Counted from the stretch's first letter, positions 51,542 through 60,546 are shown. The stretch: 64,000 nt of DNA from Pararhodobacter sp. CCB-MM2 (GCF_001691415.1 NZ_LRRR01000007.1:1-64000); one strand, 5' to 3'. A program made the numbers and translations. The notes: generated by a model not told the origin, from the sequence alone.

Positions 51542-53533
51542 ATGACCCGCAATACCAAGGCCGCCGGCTATTTCCTATATCACTCCATCGGGCTCTATCC
51601 CGGCAAGGAGGAAGATATGGCGCAGGCGATGGCCGAGTTTTCCTCCGTCTGGGCCGCCCCCGATGACAAGCAATGGGGCTATGTCCTGCGCAAGCGGCAG
51701 GATTTCTGCGAGGCCTGGGGCCGGCTGATCAACGCGCCGAAGGGCTCGGTCACCCATGTCGACAACGTCACCGAGGCACTGCACAAGCTGGTGCGCGCGC
51801 TGCCCGAGGGCTGGCTGAAAGGGCGCAAGATTCTCGTCGGCGCCGATTGCTTCCCGTCGTTGCATTTCATGCTGGCGGGGCTCGCGCCGAAGATCGGCTT
51901 CACGCTGGTCACGGTGCCCCTGTCCGACGGCAAGGCCTGGGTCGAGACCGAGGATTTCCTCGCCCATTGGGACCGCGACGTGGCGCTGTCCCTGCTGACC
52001 TGGGTGACTTCGACCGCCTCGGCCAGGATGGATTACCCGGCGCTGGTGGCGCATGGGCGGGCGATGGGCAGCCTGATGGTCGCCGACATCACGCAGGCCG
52101 CGGGGCTTCTGCCCTTCGACGTGACGGAACCGCGGGTGGATTTCGTCATCTCGACCAGCCTGAAATGGCTCTGCGGCACGCCGGGCGCGGGCATTCTATA
52201 CGTCGATAAGGGCATCGTCGCCGAGTTGCAGCCCGAGGCGCGGGGATGGTTCAGCCAGAACAACCCGTTCTCGTGGGATCTCGACAAGTTCGAATACGCC
52301 CCCGATGTGCGTCGCTTCGACAGCGGCACGCCGGGATCGGTGGCGGCGATCGCCTCGTTGCCCGCCTTGCGCTGGTTCACGGCGCAGGATCAGGCACAGA
52401 TCGCCGCGCGCAACCGGGCGATGGTCGATCAGATCATCACCCATGCCGATGACCTCGGTCTGCCGCTCCTTTCCCCGCGCGAGGTCGATCGGCGCGGCGG
52501 CGCGGTGATGCTGCGGATGCCGTCCAAGGCCGAGGCCGCCGCCATCGTCGGCGCGCTGGGGGTCGAAGGCTATTCCGTGGATTTCCGAAATACGATCCTG
52601 CGCCTGTCGCCGGGCATCGTGACGGAAGACAGCGCGATTGAAACGGTGTTCGATATCACCCGGGCCACGATGAACCGCCGCAAGGCGCGCTTCGCGGGGC
52701 AGGGGGTCAATCTGGAACGAAAGGGGCAGGCGATGGACGGAACGCTTCTGGGGAACCTCGGGCAGGCGCTGCTGACGGGCGCGGTGCGCATCGTCGATTG
52801 CACCGCCGTGCTGGGGCCGGACACGCCGCTTCTGCGTCTGCCGAAAGATGTGGCGAAGAACACGCCGCAGGTGAAGATCCACAAGATCAGCGAATACGAC
52901 ATCGACGGGCCCTATTGGGCGTGGAACTGGATGGAGCTAGGCGAGCATTCCGGCACCCATTTCGACGCGCCACATCATTGGCTCAGCGGCAAGGATTTTC
53001 CCGACGGCTTTACCGATACGCTGGACGTCCAACGCCTGATGGCCCCGGTCAACGTGATCGACTGCACCGCCGAGGCCCAGGCCGATCCCGATTTCCTGCT
53101 GACCGCGCAGCGGGTCAAGGAATGGGAGGCTCAACATGGCGAGATCGGGCCGGGCGAATGGGTCGTCATGCGTACCGATTGGGACAAGCGCAGCCATGAT
53201 GTGGAGCTGTTCCTCAACGAGGATCCCGACCCGCTTGAGGACGGCTCGCATTCGCCGGGGCCCTCGACCGATTGCATGGATTACCTGTTGTCCAAGGGCA
53301 TCGTCGGCTGGGGTACGCAATGCGTGGGCACCGACGCGGGCATGGCCGGCAAGTTCAGCCCGCCCTATCCCGCGCATAACTTCCTGCACCGCGACAATTG
53401 CTTCGGCCTCGCCAGCCTGTGCAACCTTGACCAATTGCCGCCCAAGGGCGCGATCCTGATCGCCACGCCGTTGAAGATCCAGAACGGCACGGGCTCGCCC
53501 ATCCGCGCGCTGGCCTTGGTGCCGCAAGCCTGA
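51542..53533 (+). CDS. Kynureninase-like PLP enzyme fused to a kynurenine formamidase-like cyclase domain
   Basis: The continuous 663-residue frame has two enzymes. Residues 1 to about 390 are a class V PLP fold: FLYHSIGLYPGK, Asp182 in MVADITQAAG, Lys208 in STSLKWLCGTPGAG, and GWFSQNNPFSWDLD with RRFDSGTPGS, all close to kynureninase. The histidine usually found two places before AxG in kynureninases is Gln here. Residues from about 398 are a cyclase-family hydrolase with the metal motif GEHSGTHFDAPHHW. Kynurenine formamidase KynB and isatin hydrolase belong to that family. Together they could deformylate and then cleave a kynurenine-like compound. An internal ATG at 52733 with AAAGGGG before it could also start the second domain alone. 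Confidence 0.83.
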   Translation: MTRNTKAAGYFLYHSIGLYPGKEEDMAQAMAEFSSVWAAPDDKQWGYVLRKRQDFCEAWGRLINAPKGSVTHVDNVTEALHKLVRALPEGWLKGRKILVGADCFPSLHFMLAGLAPKIGFTLVTVPLSDGKAWVETEDFLAHWDRDVALSLLTWVTSTASARMDYPALVAHGRAMGSLMVADITQAAGLLPFDVTEPRVDFVISTSLKWLCGTPGAGILYVDKGIVAELQPEARGWFSQNNPFSWDLDKFEYAPDVRRFDSGTPGSVAAIASLPALRWFTAQDQAQIAARNRAMVDQIITHADDLGLPLLSPREVDRRGGAVMLRMPSKAEAAAIVGALGVEGYSVDFRNTILRLSPGIVTEDSAIETVFDITRATMNRRKARFAGQGVNLERKGQAMDGTLLGNLGQALLTGAVRIVDCTAVLGPDTPLLRLPKDVAKNTPQVKIHKISEYDIDGPYWAWNWMELGEHSGTHFDAPHHWLSGKDFPDGFTDTLDVQRLMAPVNVIDCTAEAQADPDFLLTAQRVKEWEAQHGEIGPGEWVVMRTDWDKRSHDVELFLNEDPDPLEDGSHSPGPSTDCMDYLLSKGIVGWGTQCVGTDAGMAGKFSPPYPAHNFLHRDNCFGLASLCNLDQLPPKGAILIATPLKIQNGTGSPIRALALVPQA

Positions 53534-53563
53534 CCCTTCATCCCTGTTGTATCGAGACATTCC

Positions 53564-54658
53564 ATGACCGAGCCAAAGATCCTCGCCGAGATGGTCCTGC
53601 CGACGCAGGAGCTGCGCGACGACATTCCCTTCTTCACCAAGACCCTCGGCATGCGGCTGGAGAATATCTATCCCGCCGACAGCCCGGCGGTGGCCAGTTT
53701 CTCAGGCCACGGGCTGCGGGTCCGCGTCGAGAAGGGCGCACAGACCTCGCCGGGCCTGATCCGCATCCTGACCGATGATCCGGGCAGCTTCGCCGGCGGC
53801 CAGCGCCACCTGACCGCGCCCAATGGCACGCAGGTCGAGGTCGTCCCCCTGACCCCGCAGGTCGAGACCTTCACCACCGAACACAGCTACACCGTCCGCC
53901 GCCTGCGCGACGGCGCGCCTTGGGTGATCGGTCGGGCGGGGATGCATTACCGCGACCTGATCCCGACCCGTTTGGGCGGCTCGGTCATCGCCAGCCACAT
54001 CCGCATCCCGGACGGCGGGCCGGTGCCGGACATGGTCCATTACCACACGGTCGGCTTCCAGCTGATCTTCTGCTATCGCGGCTGGGTCGATGTCCTCTAC
54101 GAGGATCAGGGCGAGATGATCCGCCTGCATGCGGGCGATTGCGTCAACCAGCCGCCGGGCATCCGCCACCGCGTCGTCCATGCCTCGCCCAATATCGAGG
54201 TGATCGAGATCGGCGTGCCGGCCGAGCATGTGACGACGATCGACCATGCGATGACCCTGCCCAACGGCAAGGGCGATCCCGACCGCGAATGGGACGGGCA
54301 GAAATTCGTCCATCACCAGAAGGACAAGGCCCATTGGGCGCCGTTCCGCGTGCCGGGCTTCACCGCCCGCGACACCGGCATGAGCACGGGCACCAAGGGC
54401 GTCGCCGGCATTCAGGTCATCCGCAAGGGCGAGGGGCAGCCGGTGGCTCATGCGCATGACGCCGACATCCATTTCACCTTCGTCATGGACGGCACGATGC
54501 GGCTGGAGGCCGAGGGTGAGGCGCCGCGCGATCTGGAGGCGGGCGATGCCTTCGTCATCCCGCCCGGCATGAAGGTCCGCTACGAGGCCGCGTCCGAGGA
54601 TCTGGAGCTGCTGGAAGTCGCCTTGCGCGGCGATTTCACCACCACGCTGGAAGCCTGA
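53564..54658 (+). CDS. VOC-domain/bicupin fusion, probable dioxygenase
   Basis: The 364-residue protein starts 30 bases after the fusion gene. Residues 1-95 look like one glyoxalase/VOC module (LAEMVLPTQELRDDIPFFTK, then LGMRLENIYPADSP). Two cupin domains follow: about 155-230 with HYHTVGFQLIFCYRGWVDVL and HAGDCVNQPPGIRH, and about 290-355 with HAHDADIHFTFVMDGTM and EAGDAFVIPPGMKVRY. Each cupin has several histidines suited to iron. Cupin dioxygenases include 3-hydroxyanthranilate and gentisate dioxygenases, so ring opening of an aromatic product of the previous enzymes is plausible. No known family with this exact order comes to mind. Confidence 0.78.
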   Translation: MTEPKILAEMVLPTQELRDDIPFFTKTLGMRLENIYPADSPAVASFSGHGLRVRVEKGAQTSPGLIRILTDDPGSFAGGQRHLTAPNGTQVEVVPLTPQVETFTTEHSYTVRRLRDGAPWVIGRAGMHYRDLIPTRLGGSVIASHIRIPDGGPVPDMVHYHTVGFQLIFCYRGWVDVLYEDQGEMIRLHAGDCVNQPPGIRHRVVHASPNIEVIEIGVPAEHVTTIDHAMTLPNGKGDPDREWDGQKFVHHQKDKAHWAPFRVPGFTARDTGMSTGTKGVAGIQVIRKGEGQPVAHAHDADIHFTFVMDGTMRLEAEGEAPRDLEAGDAFVIPPGMKVRYEAASEDLELLEVALRGDFTTTLEA

Positions 54659-54777
54659 CGCCGGCTTTCTGCCGATCGAGGGGCGAAAACGGTGGCAGCC
54701 GGGGACGGATGCGCTATGTCAGCCGAAGGTGGCCGGGGCCTGCGCGTGTGACGCCAACCCCTTGGCCAGCATGAATC

Positions 54778-54805
54778 CGGGACGTCGCCGTCGGGTGGCG
54801 TCCCG
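54778..54805 (+). terminator. Hairpin after the VOC-bicupin gene
   Basis: CGGGACG (54778-54784) pairs with CGTCCCG (54799-54805), and an inner CGCC pairs with GGTG around a four-base loop. Only two T follow. It may end the catabolic operon before the mechanosensitive channel gene. Confidence 0.4.
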
Positions 54806-54853
54806 TTCCCATGCTCGCCCCGCCCAACGGATTTTGGAAACGAACGTGGTGAC

Positions 54854-57430
54854 ATGACCTTCCTACGCACCCGGATCGCCCTGATGCTGATCCTTGCCCT
54901 GGCGTCGCTTGGCGTCCTGCCCCCCGCGAGCCTTCAGGCGCAGACCGGCCTGCTGCCCTCCTCCTCGACCACCAGCGAGACTGATGCGACGCCGGCCACG
55001 GAAACGGCCGCGCCGAGCAGCCTCGATCTGCTGCTGAACGTCATTGAGGACGATCAGGCCCGCGCCGCCCTCATCGACGAGTTGCGCGCCGCGCAAGGTG
55101 CCGCGGCACAGACGCCGGCCGATCAGGTTGTCGAAACCCTCGCCGGTGACAATGCCGTGCCGCCGGAAAGCCTGTCGTTCAGCCGCCGCGTCGCGCTGAT
55201 CACCCAGCAGGCGGTCGAGGATATCTCGACCCGCGCGGCGACCCTCTGGACCCAGCTGACCCGCACGCAAGACGCCCTCGACGGCCTCAGCGGGCGCGAA
55301 GCCGGGGTGCTTTGGACCGCCTTGCAGGAACTGGCGCTGATCATCGTCAGCACCGTGGCCGTGTTCCTCGTGCTGCGCCGGATCGGCAAGACGATCTACG
55401 CGCGTATGGGCGCGAAGGCGGCGGAGAGCGGCTTCATCCGCACCGTGGCGCTGTTCCTCGGCTCGGCGCTGATTGATGCCTTCATCGTCATCATCGCCTG
55501 GGCCGTCGGCTATCTGATCGCCACGCTGTTCATCGGGCAGGTCGGCACGATCGGCATCCGTCAGACGCTGTATCTGAACGCTTTCCTGCTGGTGGAGCTG
55601 GCCAAGGTCGTGGTGCGCATGGTGCTGTCGCCCTCGACCCCCAGCCTGCGGCTGATCCGGATGTCGGACGATGCCGCGCGCTACACGACGGCACGGCTGA
55701 ACCTGATGGTCGGTCTCATCGGCTATGGGCAGCTGCTGGTGGTGCCGATCATCAACCAGAATGTCTCGTATGCGGCGGGCAGTGCCGTGTCGGTCCTGAT
55801 CGCCCTGTTGGTGATGGGGCTCGCCTTCTGGCTGGTGCTGCGCAACCGCAAGCCGGTCGCCGAATGGCTGGAGCGCGGTGGTCAGAGCGAGGCCGACTAC
55901 CAGCGCACGCAGGAGATGGCCGCTCAGGCAGAGCGCGAAGCCGCCGAGGAAGAGGCCGCCCAAGCCGCCGCCGCGCAGGAAGCGGCCCGTGCCTTGGCCG
56001 AGCGTCAGGCAGAAGCCGGCGGTGCGCCCAACGAGTTCACCATGAGCGATACCGCCGCCGAGGAAGCGGCCGAGGAGCAGGCGTTGGTGGCCGAACAGGC
56101 CGCTGCCGATGAGCGCGCCGCCCGCGAAGCCGCCGCCGAGCAGGAAGCCGCGCGGATCGCGGCCGGCCCGGCAGTGGTCGAGGGGCCCGAGAAGAAGCGC
56201 GGCCCGCTCGCCTTCCTTGCGCGCAACTGGCACTGGCCGGCGATGCTGTACCTGTTCTCGATGACGGTGATCGTGCTGTCGCAGCCCGGCAACGCGGCCT
56301 TCCGCGCCATGGCGAACTCGGGGCAGATGCTGCTGGCGGTGCTGATCGGCCTGATGCTGTCGGGCGTCCTGACCCGCGCCATGGTGCGCGGCGTGCAACT
56401 GCCGGACAACGTCACCGCGCGTCTGCCGCTGCTGGAAAAGCGCCTGAACACCTTCGTGCCCAAGGCATTGTTCGTGCTGCGGATGGTGATCTTCGTGCTG
56501 GTGGTGGCCTTCGCACTGAATGCCATCAGCCTGATCGACCTGCGCGGTTGGTTGGCCAGCCAGATCGGCCTGCGACTGACCAGCACGCTGTTCTCGGTCG
56601 CGGCGGTGCTGCTGGTGTCCTTCGTGGTCTGGGTCGCGCTGACCTCGTGGGTGGATTACCGCCTGAACCCCGAATTCGGCACGGTTGCCACGGCCCGCGA
56701 ACGCACCTTGCTGACGCTGCTGCGCAACGCGGCGACCATCGCGCTGATCATCATCACGCTGATGTTCGTGCTGTCCGAAGTGGGCCTCGACATCGCACCG
56801 CTGCTGGCTTCAGCCGGGGTGCTGGGTCTGGCCATCGGTTTCGGTGCGCAGAAGATGGTGCAGGACATCATTACCGGCATTTTCATCCAGTTCGAGAACG
56901 CGATGAACGTGGGCGACGTGGTGACCGTCAGCGGCACCACCGGCGTCGTCGAGCGTCTGACCATCCGCTCGGTCAGCCTGCGCGACGTGACCGGGGCGTT
57001 CCATGTGATCCCCTTCTCGTCGGTCGACATGGTGACGAACTTCATGCGCGATTTCGGCTATTTCGTCTGCGACATGGGCGTCGCCTACCGCGAGAATATC
57101 GCCGAGGTGAAGCAAGCCATGCTCGACGGCTTCGAAGAGCTGCGCCGCGATGCGGATCACCGGGGCAACATCCTTGGCGATCTGGAATGGTTCGGGATCA
57201 ACAGCTTCGGCGACAGCGCCATCGTCTGCCGCGCGCGCATCAAATGCGTGCCGGGGACGCAATGGGGCGTGGGCCGGGCCTATAACGGCGTGCTGAAAGA
57301 GATCTTCGACGCCCGTGGCATCGAGATCCCCTTCCCGCACCAGACCCTCTATCTGGGCGAGTCGAAGAAGGGCGAGACGCAGCCCTTCCGCCTGCTGGTG
57401 GAAAAGGACGAGGCTGGCCTGACGGGCTGA
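54854..57430 (+). CDS. Large MscS-family mechanosensitive ion channel
   Basis: The 858-residue protein has a signal peptide cut near LQAQTG, a periplasmic region to about 150, and several membrane segments. The MscS core lies in the last third: SAGVLGLAIGFGAQKMVQDI for the pore helix and beginning of the beta domain, VGDVVTVSGTTGVVERLTIR after it. Such channels release solutes during osmotic downshock from the inner membrane. Residues about 352-450 are very rich in Ala and Glu and predicted to be a charged helix between membrane segments; this is unusual. It has its own terminator and appears monocistronic. Confidence 0.92.
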   Translation: MTFLRTRIALMLILALASLGVLPPASLQAQTGLLPSSSTTSETDATPATETAAPSSLDLLLNVIEDDQARAALIDELRAAQGAAAQTPADQVVETLAGDNAVPPESLSFSRRVALITQQAVEDISTRAATLWTQLTRTQDALDGLSGREAGVLWTALQELALIIVSTVAVFLVLRRIGKTIYARMGAKAAESGFIRTVALFLGSALIDAFIVIIAWAVGYLIATLFIGQVGTIGIRQTLYLNAFLLVELAKVVVRMVLSPSTPSLRLIRMSDDAARYTTARLNLMVGLIGYGQLLVVPIINQNVSYAAGSAVSVLIALLVMGLAFWLVLRNRKPVAEWLERGGQSEADYQRTQEMAAQAEREAAEEEAAQAAAAQEAARALAERQAEAGGAPNEFTMSDTAAEEAAEEQALVAEQAAADERAAREAAAEQEAARIAAGPAVVEGPEKKRGPLAFLARNWHWPAMLYLFSMTVIVLSQPGNAAFRAMANSGQMLLAVLIGLMLSGVLTRAMVRGVQLPDNVTARLPLLEKRLNTFVPKALFVLRMVIFVLVVAFALNAISLIDLRGWLASQIGLRLTSTLFSVAAVLLVSFVVWVALTSWVDYRLNPEFGTVATARERTLLTLLRNAATIALIIITLMFVLSEVGLDIAPLLASAGVLGLAIGFGAQKMVQDIITGIFIQFENAMNVGDVVTVSGTTGVVERLTIRSVSLRDVTGAFHVIPFSSVDMVTNFMRDFGYFVCDMGVAYRENIAEVKQAMLDGFEELRRDADHRGNILGDLEWFGINSFGDSAIVCRARIKCVPGTQWGVGRAYNGVLKEIFDARGIEIPFPHQTLYLGESKKGETQPFRLLVEKDEAGLTG

Positions 57431-57451
57431 TCGTCGCTGTACGAACACGGG

Positions 57452-57486
57452 AAGGGGGCTGGACCGAGGGGTCCGGCCCCCTTTGC
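57452..57486 (+). terminator. Intrinsic terminator of the MscS gene
   Basis: AAGGGGGCTGGACC (57452-57465) pairs with GGTCCGGCCCCCTT (57470-57483), with one G-U pair and a four-base loop, and ends in a short T run. Confidence 0.8.
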
Positions 57487-57557
57487 CTTTGCGCTCGGGC
57501 GGTTGCGGCAGACCGACGCCACGACTATCCCTCAAGGGGGACGCGCCGGGGGATGAC

Positions 57558-58469
57558 ATGCGGTTTCGACAGCTCGACCTGAACCTGCTGGTGGCACTGG
57601 ATGCGCTGTTGGACAGCCGCAGCGTCACCGCCGCCGCGCAGCAGATGAACCTGTCGCAAGCGGCTATGTCGAATGCTCTGGCCCGTCTGCGCCGCCATTT
57701 CGACGACCCGCTGCTGGTCCGGGCCGGGCGCGAGATGGTGATGACCGCCCGCGCCCAATCCCTGCGCGGCGAGGTGCGCGAGCTGCTCGACCGGATCGAG
57801 GCCAGCGTCTTTACTCCGGCGCCCTTCGACCCGGCACAGCGGGCGCGTAACATCACCTTGCATGCCGCCGATGCCGCCGCCATCGGTGTGATCGCGCGGC
57901 TGGGTCGCCACCTGCATCGCCACGCACCGGGGATCACCCTCTCGCTGCGGCCCCTCTCGGATGACAGCTGGCGCGCGCTGGACCGGGGCGAGGCCGATCT
58001 GCTGCTGGTCCCGCGCCAATATGCCGCCACTGACCAACCGATGGCGCAGCTCTATACCGAGCCCTTCCGCGTCCTCGCCTGTCGCGAGGGAGCCTATGCC
58101 GAGGGGCCGTTGACGCAGGCGGCTTACCTCACGGCCGAGCATGTCACGGTCGAGCTGGGCGGTGACCGCAAGGTGCCCGTTGACCGCGCGATCATCGAGC
58201 ATGGCCATGGCCGCCTGCGCGCCGGGATCACCGTCTCCAGCCAGGCGATGGTGGCCTGGCATGTGACCGGCACCGACCGTCTGGGTACGGTTCCCGCGAG
58301 CCTCGCCGCGGAGCAATGCGCGGTGCTGCCCTTGGTCTCGCACCCCCTGCCGCTGGAGGTGCCGCCGTTGCAGATGGTGCTGCAATGGCGCCGTTTGGCC
58401 GAGGGCGATCCGACGCTGGAATGGCTGCGTGGAGTGTTGACCGGGTTGCTGGATCATTCACCAGACTGA
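57558..58469 (+). CDS. NodD-like LysR-family regulator
   Basis: The 303-residue protein starts at ATG 57558. Its opening MRFRQLDLNLLVALDALLDS is very close to NodD (MRFKGLDLNLLVALDAL), and the helix-turn-helix reads AAQQMNLSQAAMSNALARLR (about 30-50), again as in NodD. The effector domain from about 90 is more divergent. NodD proteins sense flavonoids. The next gene is a flavonol dioxygenase-like protein, and a nod-box-like element overlaps the 3' end of this gene. Flavonoid-responsive activation of the downstream operon is a strong inference. No strong ribosome binding site is seen. Confidence 0.88.
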   Translation: MRFRQLDLNLLVALDALLDSRSVTAAAQQMNLSQAAMSNALARLRRHFDDPLLVRAGREMVMTARAQSLRGEVRELLDRIEASVFTPAPFDPAQRARNITLHAADAAAIGVIARLGRHLHRHAPGITLSLRPLSDDSWRALDRGEADLLLVPRQYAATDQPMAQLYTEPFRVLACREGAYAEGPLTQAAYLTAEHVTVELGGDRKVPVDRAIIEHGHGRLRAGITVSSQAMVAWHVTGTDRLGTVPASLAAEQCAVLPLVSHPLPLEVPPLQMVLQWRRLAEGDPTLEWLRGVLTGLLDHSPD

Positions 58470-58495
58470 TGCGGGCCCTTCCGAACAATCAATTT
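58456..58495 (+). promoter_or_regulatory. Nod-box-like LysR binding site
   Basis: Two modules resemble the ATC-N9-GAT units of a rhizobial nod box: ATT-N9-GAT (58456-58470) and TTC-N9-AAT (58479-58493). The second contains AACAATCAATTT, which matches the conserved nod-box core AACAATCRATTT. Module spacing is one base longer than canonical. It overlaps the LysR stop and lies about 88 bases before the quercetinase start. Confidence 0.6.
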
Positions 58496-58582
58496 CCCTT
58501 GTGACTGCGCCGGGCGCATGATGCCGGCAAGACGACCGCTGCCGGGAGGGCGGTGGCTCTGTAGACGGGGGGATTCCCAGCG

Positions 58583-59602
58583 ATGGACTTCAATATTCTG
58601 CCGGGTCAGCCCGGTGCCTATGGCATTCGCAACGGGCAGGGGCCACGGCACCTGTTGGGCGGCATGGTGGCCTCGGCCTATGCCACGGGGGCGGAGACGG
58701 ACGGCAGCTTCGGGCTGACCATGCTCACCGGCGGGGCCGAGGCGGGCCTGCCGATGCTGCGCCACGCCGAGGCACACGCCGGGCTCTATGTTCTGGACGG
58801 TGTGGTGGCGCTGACGCTGAATGGTCAGCGGTATGAACTGGTGCGCGGCGATTATGCTTCGATCCCGGCGGGGACCGATTGGGGCCTGTCGATGCAGCGC
58901 CTGCGCAATGTGGCGATGCTGTTCCAGACCGGCGGCGCGGCTTGCGGGGTGTTCCCGACGCTGGGCCGCCCGTTCGACGGCCATGTCCAGCCGGACAAGG
59001 CCCCCGGCAGCTGGCGCGATCTGGCCTCCGGCCCCGTGCCGGGATGCGACACGACGATCCTCGGGCCGCTGCCCAAGGGGCTGCCGCTGGCTCAAGGGCG
59101 GCGCGATCTGCCCGAGGGGACCGAGCCCTTCGTCATCCGCGCGGGCGAGGGCGATCATGTCATCGTCGGCGAGCAGCTGTTCACCTATACCTCGCGCAAC
59201 CGCAACACCGGGGGCGAGTTCTTCACCCTGCTGACCGAGGGCCCGGAAGGTCCGATGATCCCCCCGCACAAGCATCTGCGCCATGACGAGATGTTCTTCT
59301 GCGTCGATGGTGCGGTGCGGATGAAGGCCGCGGACGAGATCCTTGAACTGGCGCCCGGCGACTTCCTGTTTGTGCCGCGCGGCACACCGCATGCCTTCCA
59401 ATTCCTGCGCCCCTACACGCGGCTGATGGGCTGGCTGAAGCCCGGCATCTTCGAGCCCTTCTTCGAGATCCTCGGCGATGCGGCCGAGGCGACGGTCTAT
59501 CCCGAGCAGCCGCTGCCCTTCCGCTTCGACCGGGTGTTGGCGCGGTTGGGCGAGCTGGACATCGTCCCCCTCGGCGCGCCTCCGGGGGCGGGCAAGCCGT
59601 GA
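58583..59602 (+). CDS. Quercetin 2,3-dioxygenase-like bicupin
   Basis: The 339-residue protein has the length and two-cupin layout of bacterial quercetinase (QdoI). The first cupin has LRHAEAHAGLYVLDGVVALT and RGDYASIPAGTDWGL. The second has PPHKHLRHDEMFFCVDGAVR followed by PGDFLFVPRGTPHAFQF, with the H-x-H-x-E and H metal ligands. Quercetinases open the flavonol C ring with oxygen, releasing CO and a phenolic depside. The hydrolase gene overlaps its stop and could cleave that depside. Other bicupins such as pirins are less similar. GGGGG lies about ten bases upstream of the ATG. Confidence 0.8.
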   Translation: MDFNILPGQPGAYGIRNGQGPRHLLGGMVASAYATGAETDGSFGLTMLTGGAEAGLPMLRHAEAHAGLYVLDGVVALTLNGQRYELVRGDYASIPAGTDWGLSMQRLRNVAMLFQTGGAACGVFPTLGRPFDGHVQPDKAPGSWRDLASGPVPGCDTTILGPLPKGLPLAQGRRDLPEGTEPFVIRAGEGDHVIVGEQLFTYTSRNRNTGGEFFTLLTEGPEGPMIPPHKHLRHDEMFFCVDGAVRMKAADEILELAPGDFLFVPRGTPHAFQFLRPYTRLMGWLKPGIFEPFFEILGDAAEATVYPEQPLPFRFDRVLARLGELDIVPLGAPPGAGKP

Positions 59603-60498
59603 GCCAGATGCGCGTCCTTCCCGATCAGGTCTATTCGCACGCCGGGGGCATCGACCGGCTGGCCGATGTCCATCTGCCGGCGGGCGAGGGGCCCTTCCCG
59701 GTGCTGATCTTCCTGCATGGCGGGGGCTGGCGCTTCGGCGACCGGCGGCTGGGGCCGGACCTGTCGCGCCATTTCGCGGCGAAGGGCTTCGCGATGGTCT
59801 CCATCGACTACCGCCTGTCGGGCGAGGCGATCTTCCCGGCGCCGGTCCTCGATACCGTGGACGCCGTGCATTGGGTCCGGGCCGAGGCCGCGCGCTATGG
59901 TTTCGACGCGGGGCGCATTGGCCTGTGGGGCTCCTCCGCCGGGGGGCATCTGGCGGCTCTGGCGGGATTGGCGCCAGAGGGAGAGTACGGCGCCGGCGCT
60001 CCGGCGCAGGCGATCTGCGCGGGCTATCCGCCGGTGGCCTTTCTGGCGATGGACGACCAGCGCGACCCGATGATCCAGCCGGGCGACGACCCGGAATCGG
60101 CGCATCTGCCGACGCCCCGCCCGGTCTCGGACCCCGAGGCGTTGGAGAGCCTGTTCCTCGGCGGGCCGGTGCCTGACCGCGCGGATGTGGCGGCCGAGGC
60201 CGATCCGCGCCGCTTCGCCCGCGCCGAGGCACCGCCGATGCTGCTGATGCACGGCACCCGCGACGCGGCCGTTCCGTCAGCGCAAAGCCGGATGCTGTTC
60301 GACGCCTTGGCCAGCAAAGGGGCCGAGGTGATGCTGATCGAGGCAGAGGGTCTGGGCCACGGCTTCTTCAACCGGACGGATCTCGATGACCGCGGCGCGC
60401 TGCCGCTGACCGAGATCCGTCCGGGCGCCGCGGCGATCCGGCGCGAGGGTTTTATCTTCGAGACGGTGGCTGCGTTCTTCGCGCATCATCTGGGCTGA
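59599..60498 (+). CDS. Alpha/beta hydrolase (esterase/formamidase type)
   Basis: The 299-residue protein starts at GTG 59599, overlapping the quercetinase stop (GTGA); an ATG at 59608 is an alternative. It has HGGGWRFGDRRLG (about 40-52), the nucleophile elbow GSSAGGHLAAL with Ser about 114, HGTRDAAVP and the late histidine GLGHGFF. It belongs to the BD-FAE/HSL-like group that includes kynurenine formamidases and feruloyl esterases. Hydrolysis of the ester product of quercetinase is the natural proposal. Substrate not proven. Confidence 0.86.
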   Translation: MSQMRVLPDQVYSHAGGIDRLADVHLPAGEGPFPVLIFLHGGGWRFGDRRLGPDLSRHFAAKGFAMVSIDYRLSGEAIFPAPVLDTVDAVHWVRAEAARYGFDAGRIGLWGSSAGGHLAALAGLAPEGEYGAGAPAQAICAGYPPVAFLAMDDQRDPMIQPGDDPESAHLPTPRPVSDPEALESLFLGGPVPDRADVAAEADPRRFARAEAPPMLLMHGTRDAAVPSAQSRMLFDALASKGAEVMLIEAEGLGHGFFNRTDLDDRGALPLTEIRPGAAAIRREGFIFETVAAFFAHHLG

Positions 60499-60546
60499 AG
60501 CGCCGCGTTACCGCCGGGGAGGGCGGTGCGGCACAGGGAGGATATC

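Noticed and set aside
51542..52720. Canonical kynureninase
   Set aside because: Several blocks match, yet the usual D-x-x-H near the PLP pocket reads DITQ, so I call it kynureninase-like only.
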